Source of the DNA: Nonomuraea wenchangensis
Lineage (GTDB): Bacteria; Actinomycetota; Actinomycetes; Streptosporangiales; Streptosporangiaceae
NCBI RefSeq assembly: GCF_900111685.1
Contig: NZ_FOHX01000003.1
Location: 671,500 to 735,499 of the forward strand
DNA length: 64,000 nt
Direction: 5' to 3'
How positions within the stretch are numbered: the stretch's first letter is position 1; each line of letters opens with the position of its first letter. This document shows positions 58,432 through 64,000 of the stretch, piece by piece. Under the pieces are notes generated by a model. That model was given only the letters and a program-made list of their open reading frames with translations, did not search any database and was not told the origin of the DNA. Made by a program: the position numbers and the translations under genes.

Positions 58432-58827
58432 ATGGCGAAGCTCAGCAACGACGAGCTCATCGACGCTTTCAAGGAGATGACCCTCCTTGAGCTCTCCGAG
58501 TTCGTGAAGCAGTTCGAGGACATCTTCGACGTCAAGGCCGCCGCCCCCGTCGCGGTCGCCGCCGCCCCCGCCGCCGGTGGCGCCGGTGCCGAGGCCGCTG
58601 CCGCCGAGGAGCAGGACGAGTTCGACGTCATCCTCGAGGCCGCCGGCGACAAGAAGATCCAGGTCATCAAGGAGATCCGCGCCCTGACGTCCCTGGGCCT
58701 CAAGGAGGCCAAGGACCTGGTGGACGGCGCTCCGAAGCCGGTCTTCGACGGCAAGGTCAACAAGGAGCAGGCGGAGAAGGCCAAGGCTGCCCTCGAGGGC
58801 GCCGGCGCGACCGTCACCGTCAAGTAA
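58432..58827 (+). CDS. rplL: 50S ribosomal protein L7/L12
   Basis: A 131-residue L12. The N-terminal dimerisation domain ([20 protein letters not shown]) and an Ala/Pro/Gly-rich flexible hinge lead to the C-terminal factor-binding domain ([38 protein letters not shown]). ATG 58432 follows a TAAGGAAACG site. An intrinsic terminator ends the rplJ-rplL operon. Confidence 0.97.
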   Translation: MAKLSNDELIDAFKEMTLLELSEFVKQFEDIFDVKAAAPVAVAAAPAAGGAGAEAAAAEEQDEFDVILEAAGDKKIQVIKEIRALTSLGLKEAKDLVDGAPKPVFDGKVNKEQAEKAKAALEGAGATVTVK

Positions 58828-58857
58828 GACGGCTGGAGCTCCTGGCTCGACGCTGAA

Positions 58858-58900
58858 GGGGCGGAGGACATCCTGGTGCCGGATGTCCGCCGCCCCTTTT
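58858..58900 (+). terminator. Intrinsic terminator of the rplJ-rplL operon
   Basis: A 16-bp stem (58858-58873 with 58881-58896, one A-G mismatch) with a seven-base loop is followed by TTTT (58897-58900), 30 bases after the rplL stop. Confidence 0.88.
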
Positions 58901-58988
58901 CGCGTTCGCAGGGGCTTTCGCGACCACGACGGCGGGCTCAGGAACTTCTCATGCCCGTCTCAGGGCGGCTCCACCCCGCCTGCCCAGC

Positions 58989-59957
58989 GTGCGGGACGTG
59001 AAAGACAAGTCTCGATGGGCGCTCGCCGCTCTGCTTGTGGCCACGGGCGTGCTCTACGTCTGGGGGCTCGACGCCTCGGGCTGGGCGAACGCGTACTACG
59101 CGGCCGCCGTGCAGGCGGGCAGCCAGAGCTGGAAGGCGTTCTTCTTCGGGGCCTCCGACGCCGCGAACGCGATCACCGTGGACAAGACCCCGGCCTCGCT
59201 CTGGCCGATGGGGCTGAGCGTGCGGCTGTTCGGGCTGAACACGTGGGCCATGCTCGTGCCGCAGGCGCTGATGGGGGTCGCGACGGTGGCCCTGGTGCAC
59301 GCCTCGGCGGGACCGACGCGGTGCGGGCCGCGTTCTGGGTGTGGGGGAGCCGGCTGGTGGTCACGGGGCTGGTCTTCAGCCTCATGCGGGGGATCTTCCA
59401 CGCGTACTACACGGTGGCGCTGGCTCCGGCCGTCGCGGTGCTGGTGGGCATGGGCGTGGCGGTGCTGTGGGAGCGCGGGGCGCGCCGGGCGCTCGCGGTC
59501 GTGGTCATGGGGACGGCGGTGTGGTCGTACGTGTTGCTGTCGCGCAGCGCCGGCTGGAATCCCTGGCTCGGGCGGCGGGGGAGGGCTGCTCGACGCCGGC
59601 GCTCCGAGCGCCGAGATCACCGCGCTGCTGAAGGCCGGCGGCGCCGCATACATGTGGGCGGCGGCCACCGTCGGCTCCAACAACGCGGCCGGCTACCAGC
59701 TCGCCACCGGCCTGCCGGTGATGGCGGTGGGCGGCTTCAACGGGACCGATCCCGCGCCGACGCTGGAGCGGTTCCAGCGCCACGTCGCGGAGGGGAAGAT
59801 CCGCTACTTCCTCGGCACGGGGATGGGCGGCTTCGGCGGGGGCCGTACGGGGGCGGGCGGCAGCGACGACGCGGCCAGGATCGCCGCCTGGGTCCAGGAG
59901 AACTTCACCGCCGCCACCGTCGGCGGCGTCACCGTCTTCGACCTCACCCGGAGGTGA
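58989..59957 (+). pseudogene. Decayed GT39 (ArnT/PMT-like) glycosyltransferase gene with frameshifts and internal deletion
   Basis: Frame +3 (58989 on) starts as a membrane glycosyltransferase (GLDASGWANAYYAAAVQAGS, ITVDKTPASLWPMGLSVRLF) up to about 59303. The family sequence then continues in another frame (AFWVWGSRLVVTGLVFSLMR, GIFHAYYTVALAPAVAVLVG, TAVWSYVLLSRSAGWNPWL), and after about 59580 returns to the first frame with the extracellular tail (AGGAAYMWAAATVGSNNAAG, VGGVTVFDLTRR). Intact relatives are around 600-700 residues with about ten helices. Several hundred residues between the first and second blocks are missing, so the gene is inactive. Confidence 0.85.
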
Positions 59958-60345
59958 CAGTCTCGGTACGTACCCGGGCGATGGCACTGGTGTCCATGTA
60001 GTCCCTGGTGTGGACGATCGCGCCGTCCCGTACCCGGAGGATCACCAGGCTGGGGACCTCCACCGCGCGCTCCCCGGCCCTGACGCGCGTCGCCTGCTCC
60101 ACGACCACCACCTCGGGGTCGTGCGTGCGGTGCAGCGCCACCAGCCGCACCTCCTCCGCCTCGAACGGCGAGCCGCCCCACATGGACCGGTACGCGTCCC
60201 TGACGGCCTCCCTCCCGGGGAGCGGCGCGAGCCTTCCGAACGGGAACTCGTGCAGACCGTCGGGGGCGTAAAGCTGGGCCAGCTCGTCGGGCGACTTGTG
60301 CAGCATCGCGGCCTGGTAGGCGGCGACGATCTCCTCGATGGACAT
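59944..60345 (-). CDS. SnoaL-like / NTF2-fold protein
   Basis: A 133-residue protein of the NTF2-like fold: N-terminal helices (SIEEIVAAYQAAMLHKSPDE), APDGLHEFPFG, then a beta sheet ending RVRDGAIVHTRDYMDTSA. Members range from small isomerases and hydroxylases to ligand-binding proteins; no catalytic residues allow a choice. ATG 60345 lies 15 bases from the palindrome at 60360, across which the TetR gene diverges. It overlaps the GT39 pseudogene end by 14 bases. Confidence 0.85.
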   Translation of the reverse strand: MSIEEIVAAYQAAMLHKSPDELAQLYAPDGLHEFPFGRLAPLPGREAVRDAYRSMWGGSPFEAEEVRLVALHRTHDPEVVVVEQATRVRAGERAVEVPSLVILRVRDGAIVHTRDYMDTSAIARVRTETVTSG

Positions 60346-60359
60346 GGCCGTCCCTTCGC

Positions 60360-60373
60360 TCAACGTACGTTGA
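60360..60373. promoter_or_regulatory. Perfect palindrome, probable TetR operator
   Basis: TCAACGTACGTTGA is a perfect 14-bp palindrome between the divergent NTF2-like (60345) and TetR (60430) genes. A second TCAACGAGCGT half-site lies just after it. Size and symmetry fit a TetR dimer site. Confidence 0.7.
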
Positions 60374-60429
60374 CTCAACGAGCGTAGAGCGAAAAAGCCC
60401 GGCCGGTCAACGCGGGTAGAGTCGGCGAC

Positions 60430-60996
60430 GTGAGCGAACGACTGCCGCCCCGGGCCGAGCGGCGGCGCAGGACCGAGCGGCACATCCTCGACGCGGCCCG
60501 GACGCTGTTCGCCGAGGTGGGGTTCGAACGCACCACGATCCGGGCGGTCGCCCGCGCGGCCGGCGTCGACCCCGCCCTGGTCATGCAGTACTTCGGCAGC
60601 AAGCAGGAGCTGTTCAGGCACGCCGCCGAGGCGGCCCCGCCCCCGGAGGAGGGACTGGACGCCGACGAGCTGGTCGACCACCTCCTCGGCACCCTCGACA
60701 CCAAGATCGGCGAGCTGTCCCCTGGATCGCTGGCCATGCTGCGCTCGATGCTCACCCACCCCGAGGCCGGCGCCGCCGCCCGCGAGGCGCTGGCCCGGCA
60801 GATCGACCGGCTGTCCGCCGCGATCCCCGGCGACGACGCCCGGCTGCGGGCCGCGCTGATGGCCGTGGTCATGCTGGGCGTCACCATCGGCCACCAGCTG
60901 CTGGAGCTGGAGGAGCTGCGCGCGGTCCCGCCGGAGGAGATCGCCCGGCTGCTGCGGCCCGGCCTGCGGGCCCTTACTGGACCCGAGGTCTCATAG
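60430..60996 (+). CDS. TetR-family transcriptional regulator
   Basis: A 188-residue regulator. The N-terminal HTH is RHILDAARTLFAEVGFERTT and RAVARAAGVDPALVMQYFGS, with an all-helical ligand domain of the TetR_C type. It probably represses the divergent NTF2-like gene and itself through the palindrome at 60360. GTG 60430 is the start. It precedes the MceG-type ATPase gene by 65 bases; a TetR gene next to mkl is also found in mycobacteria. Confidence 0.9.
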   Translation: MSERLPPRAERRRRTERHILDAARTLFAEVGFERTTIRAVARAAGVDPALVMQYFGSKQELFRHAAEAAPPPEEGLDADELVDHLLGTLDTKIGELSPGSLAMLRSMLTHPEAGAAAREALARQIDRLSAAIPGDDARLRAALMAVVMLGVTIGHQLLELEELRAVPPEEIARLLRPGLRALTGPEVS

Positions 60997-61061
60997 CCGC
61001 TTCCCAAGCGGCCCGCGTCCCCGTTACGGTGAGGCCATCGTTCGCGACTGGGAGGTGGCCG

Positions 61062-62063
61062 GTGGGCGTCGAGGTCGTCGTGGAAGGGCTCACCAAGTCG
61101 TTCGGGCGCCAGGTCATCTGGGAGGACGTCTCCTTCACCCTCCCGGCCGGGCAGATCTCCGTGCTGCTCGGCCCGTCCGGCACCGGCAAGTCCGTCTTCC
61201 TCAAGACGCTGGTCGGCCTGCTCCGTCCCGACCGCGGCCACATCTGGATCGACGGTCACGACCTGGCCAACTGCCGCGAGAGCAAGCTCTACGAGCTGCG
61301 CAGGCTGTTCGGCGTGCTCTTTCAGGACGGCGCGCTGTTCGGCTCGCTCAACTTCTACGACAACATCGCCTTCCCGCTGCGCGAGCACACGAAGAAGAGC
61401 GAGTCCCGGATCCGCGACGTCGTCATGGAGAAGATCGAGCTGGTCGGCCTCCGGGGCGCGGAGGGCAAGTTGCCCGGCGAGATCTCGGGCGGCATGCGCA
61501 AGCGGGCCGGGCTGGCCAGGGCGCTCGTGCTGGAGCCCGAGATCATCCTGTTCGACGAGCCGGACTCCGGGCTCGACCCGGTGCGCACCGCGCTGCTCAA
61601 CCAGCTCATCGTGGACCTCAACGCCGAGGTCGAGGCCACGTTCCTGATCGTGACGCATGACATCAACACCGCCCGTACCGTGCCGGACAGCATCGGGATG
61701 CTCTTCCGGCGCGAGCTGGTGATGTTCGGTCCGCGCGAGATGCTGCTGTCCAGCGACGAGCCGGTGGTGCGGCAGTTCCTCAACGCCCGCCGGCACGGCC
61801 CGATCGGCATGTCGGAGGAGAAGGACCTGTCCGAGCTGGAGGCCGAGGCCCAGCTGGGGCACGACCCCGGCGTGCTGCCGCCGATCCCGCCGCAGCTCAT
61901 GCCGACGGGCAACCGGATCCGCCGCACCCAGCAGCCGCCCGGCACGTGGCTGGCGGCCAATGGCGTGATCCCGCCGCAGGGCTCGTTCGTGGACGAGCGC
62001 GGGCGCAACTGGCTGGAGGAGTACCCCCGCCTGGTCAACGCTCACCTGCACGGGGTCCAGTAG
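61062..62063 (+). CDS. ABC transporter ATP-binding protein, MceG/Mkl type
   Basis: A 333-residue ATPase of the Mce/Mla family. Walker A is GPSGTGKSV, Q loop LFQDGALFGS, signature EISGGMRKRAGLARAL, Walker B ILFDEPDSGLD and H loop VTHDIN. The C-terminal extension of about 90 residues (from VVRQFLNARRHGPIGMSEEK) is typical of Mkl proteins and contacts the permease or regulates stability. In M. tuberculosis mkl also lies between rplL and rpoB and energises Mce lipid importers. GTG 61062 has a GGGAGG site. No YrbE permease or Mce protein gene is nearby. Confidence 0.93.
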   Translation: MGVEVVVEGLTKSFGRQVIWEDVSFTLPAGQISVLLGPSGTGKSVFLKTLVGLLRPDRGHIWIDGHDLANCRESKLYELRRLFGVLFQDGALFGSLNFYDNIAFPLREHTKKSESRIRDVVMEKIELVGLRGAEGKLPGEISGGMRKRAGLARALVLEPEIILFDEPDSGLDPVRTALLNQLIVDLNAEVEATFLIVTHDINTARTVPDSIGMLFRRELVMFGPREMLLSSDEPVVRQFLNARRHGPIGMSEEKDLSELEAEAQLGHDPGVLPPIPPQLMPTGNRIRRTQQPPGTWLAANGVIPPQGSFVDERGRNWLEEYPRLVNAHLHGVQ

Positions 62064-62252
62064 CCCGACGGGCCCGGGGGGAGTGGTCCGGACGGGGGTT
62101 GTTCTGCCCGGAGCGGCCACCTCAGGGCCGTCTGGGGGCATTTTACGGACACATCCGCCGTCGCTCCCGCTACCACACCGCCTCGGTTGTTTCCGGGACT
62201 CCGGGAACGGACACCGCGTTATGATCCGGCGGTCTGGGAGGGGTGAGCGGTC

Positions 62253-62753
62253 ATGGCATGGCTGGGCGTCCGTTCCGCGCGCATCGTGATCGCGGTGCTC
62301 GGCGGGATGCTGGCGGTGCTCGTGGGCATGGGCGCCTGGATCGCCGCAGAGGCCCGCGAGGTGCAGGGCAGGGCGGGCGACCGCGAGGCCGTGCTGCTGG
62401 CCGCCGGCGCCCACGCCAAGAACCTCGTCTCGCTCGACTACCGCACCGTGGACGCCGACCTGCAGCGCATTCTCGACACCTCCACGGGCCCGGCGCGAGC
62501 CGAGTACGTCGCCACCGCCGCCAAGCTGAAGACCACCACCGTGGAGAGCAAGGTGGTCCAGACCGGCGTGCTGCGCGCCGCGGGCCTGGTCTCGCTGACC
62601 GGCGGCAAGGCCAAGGCGCTGGCGGTCGCCGACGTGGAGATCCACTGGGACGGCTCGGACAGCCCGGCCCAGGAGCGCTACTACCGCTGGTCCATGGAGC
62701 TGGAGAAGGTCGGCGGCGTCTGGCTGGTGTCGAAGGCGGTGCAGGTGTTGTGA
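62253..62753 (+). CDS. Mce-associated membrane protein (Mam-like) 1
   Basis: A 166-residue protein. One N-terminal membrane helix (IVIAVLGGMLAVLVGMGAWI) is followed by an extracytoplasmic domain with the Mam pattern: NLVSLDYRTVDADLQRILDT, ATAAKLKTTTVESKVVQTGV and YYRWSMELEKVGGVWLVSKA near the end. It resembles Mce-associated proteins that stabilise Mce transporters. A GGGAGGGG site precedes ATG 62253. It is coupled with the next gene, whose start overlaps its stop, and lies 189 bases after the MceG-type ATPase gene. Confidence 0.8.
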   Translation: MAWLGVRSARIVIAVLGGMLAVLVGMGAWIAAEAREVQGRAGDREAVLLAAGAHAKNLVSLDYRTVDADLQRILDTSTGPARAEYVATAAKLKTTTVESKVVQTGVLRAAGLVSLTGGKAKALAVADVEIHWDGSDSPAQERYYRWSMELEKVGGVWLVSKAVQVL

Positions 62754-63247
62754 GGATGTTCGCGATCGTGCTGCTGGGCGTCCTGGTGGCGGTGGCCGCC
62801 GTGCTGGTGCCGACCATGTGGTTCAACCTGCGCGACCTGCGGGAGGCCGACGCGGCCGGCGACTCCGCGATGGCCGCCGCCCGGCAGGTCGCCCCCCAGC
62901 TGCTCTCCTACGACTACCGCACGATCGAGCAGGACCTCGCGCGGGCCGGCGGGCACACCACCGGCGAGCTCACCCGGCACTACAAGGAGCTGGCGACCAG
63001 CCTGGTCACGCGGGCCAAGGCGGAGAGGATCGTACGGACCGCCGCCGTCGCGGGGGCGGCGGTGGAGCACGCAAGCCCCGACCGCGTCGAGGTTCTGCTT
63101 TTCGTGAACATGGGTACGGTCAGACAGGTGCCCGGTCAGTCCGGGCCGCAGCAGCAGGTGGCGCAGAACCGCGCCAGGCTCGTCATGGTCCGTCAGGGCG
63201 AGCGCTGGCTGGCCGCCGATCTTTCCACGCTCCTGGGGAGCGCGTGA
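62750..63247 (+). CDS. Mce-associated membrane protein (Mam-like) 2
   Basis: A 165-residue protein with the same plan as its neighbour: one helix (MFAIVLLGVLVAVAAVLV) and an extracytoplasmic domain (SYDYRTIEQDLARAGGHTTG, HYKELATSLVTRAKAERIV, ARLVMVRQGERWLAADLSTL). GTG 62750 overlaps the preceding stop TGA; ATG 62756 is the alternative start. Together with 62253-62753 it forms a duplicated pair, likely a heteromeric Mce-associated complex; partners other than MceG are not in the window. Confidence 0.78.
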   Translation: MRMFAIVLLGVLVAVAAVLVPTMWFNLRDLREADAAGDSAMAAARQVAPQLLSYDYRTIEQDLARAGGHTTGELTRHYKELATSLVTRAKAERIVRTAAVAGAAVEHASPDRVEVLLFVNMGTVRQVPGQSGPQQQVAQNRARLVMVRQGERWLAADLSTLLGSA

Positions 63248-63717
63248 GGCCCGCCGCAGGGCCGATGACCTGCGCCTGGAGCCGCCGGGCGCGCCGTCGG
63301 GTTCAATTGTTACCAAAAATCTGGTTTAGCGTCGTCCAAGGCGGGGGTAATCCAGTCACAGCTACACCGGTGATCGGCATGGGTTCGACCCCCGGTGTGA
63401 CGGAGCGTTAACCGCCCCCGTTCGCGGGTATCGTCTTGGGCCATGGCGGTAGGCGATCTGTCACGCAGGGAAGAAAACCCAGCGTCCGGGCCCCGAACCG
63501 GCTATTAGTCGGGCTCGTGGGCTTGACGTATCCGCCCGAACGGGCGATGCTGCGACCAACGTGGAGCATGCAGCGAGAGCGAAGTGGACAGGCGTGTGCC
63601 GATCGGCTACACTGCCCCTTTGCGCTGCCCTTTGACGACCCGTGATGCTTGCTCACGTTGCGAGGTTGTCTGGCGTGCGTGTAGTCAGTCCGCCGCGAGC
63701 CCTCGGAAGGACATCTG
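63248..63717. other. Intergenic region upstream of rpoB
   Basis: This 470-base gap contains no convincing gene. It holds the probable rpoB promoter at 63585-63613 and an inverted repeat CGCCCG-AA-CGGGCG in the TTGACG context near 63525-63545. AT-rich sequence follows the Mam gene (TTACCAAAAATCTGGTTTAG near 63310). Confidence 0.6.
63585..63613 (+). promoter_or_regulatory. Predicted promoter of rpoB
   Basis: A TGGACA -35 hexamer (63585-63590) and TACACT -10 hexamer (63608-63613) are separated by exactly 17 bases, matching a housekeeping sigma promoter. Transcription would start near 63620, leaving a leader of about 100 bases before the TTG start of rpoB. Confidence 0.65.
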
Positions 63718-64000
63718 TTGGCAGCCTCGCGCAACGCCTCCGCCGTACCCGCTGGTCCCCGTCGCGTGTCTTTCGCGCGTATCCAGGAGCCGCTCGAAGT
63801 TCCTGACCTTCTCGCTCTGCAGACCGAGTCTTTCGACTGGCTGCTCGGCAACGACAAGTGGAAGGCCCGGGTAGAGGCGGCTCGCCAGGCCGGGCGCAGG
63901 GACGTCCCGACCCAGTCGGGCCTCGAAGAGATCTTCGAAGAGATCAGTCCGATCGAGGACTTCTCGGGGACCATGTCCTTGTCGTTCCGCGATCACCGGT
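63718..64000 (+). CDS. rpoB: DNA-directed RNA polymerase subunit beta (N-terminus only)
   Basis: The first 94 codons of RpoB. After [20 protein letters not shown] comes [20 protein letters not shown], then WLLGNDKW and [20 protein letters not shown], which are conserved in actinobacterial beta subunits. TTG 63718 has a GGAAGGA site and is the customary TTG start of actinobacterial rpoB. The remainder, including the rifampicin-binding region, lies beyond the window. Confidence 0.96.
   Translation, partial: MAASRNASAVPAGPRRVSFARIQEPLEVPDLLALQTESFDWLLGNDKWKARVEAARQAGRRDVPTQSGLEEIFEEISPIEDFSGTMSLSFRDHR

Noticed and set aside
63436..63645. Small plus-strand frames in the rpoB upstream region
   Set aside because: They lack ribosome sites and typical codon bias and overlap the predicted rpoB promoter.

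Overview
This 64-kb window is a chromosomal segment of a high-GC Gram-positive bacterium. Codon use is strongly GC3-biased, GTG and TTG starts are frequent, and regulators, lipoproteins and surface proteins are of actinobacterial type. The secE-nusG-rplK-rplA ... rplJ-rplL ... mceG-like ... rpoB order is the actinobacterial arrangement. Together with DtxR, UdgX, CGNR, CbiMN-fusion and class E/F sortase genes this suggests Actinomycetota, most likely Streptosporangiales (Nonomuraea-like). That placement is inference from gene content. No prophage, insertion sequence, plasmid origin or CRISPR array is visible.

Layout. 1-4.9 kb: small redox genes with local regulators (TetR/NmrA, HxlR/quinone oxidoreductase) and a truncated F420/LLM oxidoreductase remnant. 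4.9-6.8 kb: a small type VII secretion-like cassette (YbaB, a CpnT-N-like membrane protein, a WXG100-like protein). 6.8-15 kb: a secreted GH16 glucanase with a ricin-type lectin domain behind a LacI-type operator, an orphan sensor kinase, a cation/proton antiporter, a secreted tripeptidyl-aminopeptidase-like enzyme, a methyltransferase divergent from a CGNR regulator, and a ClpX-type zinc-finger protein. 15-20 kb: a two-domain GT2 glycosyltransferase and a Co/Ni energy-coupling-factor transporter (CbiMN-CbiQ-CbiO). 20-33.5 kb: core metabolism and stress genes (STAS, SDR, crotonase, rhomboid, serC, citrate synthase, pdxH, MFS, udgX, a DtxR regulator, a PAS-GAF-PP2C-HATPase phosphatase, a hydrolase, MarR, a small membrane protein, acyl-CoA dehydrogenase).

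33.6-37.6 kb: two consecutive surface-protein/sortase pairs, the most distinctive locus here. Both surface proteins end in a TPK-(G/S)-G-x-x-TG motif, a membrane helix and an RRR tail, and each is followed directly by its own class E/F-like sortase. 37.6-47.9 kb: a hypothetical protein, thiolase, MerR/MFS pair, beta-lactamase-fold hydrolase, acyl-CoA dehydrogenase, and a sugar ABC transporter preceded by two DasR-type (dre) palindromes. 47.9-53.8 kb: a methyltransferase, an ECF sigma factor with a membrane partner, adenosine deaminase, two exported proteins that resemble the sigma partner at their C-termini, and an aminotransferase. 53.98-64 kb: tRNA-Trp, secE, nusG, rplK, rplA, an LppX/LprG-like lipoprotein, L10 leader, rplJ, rplL, a decayed GT39 gene, a SnoaL-like/TetR pair, an MceG-type ATPase with two Mce-associated membrane proteins, and the start of rpoB with a recognisable promoter.
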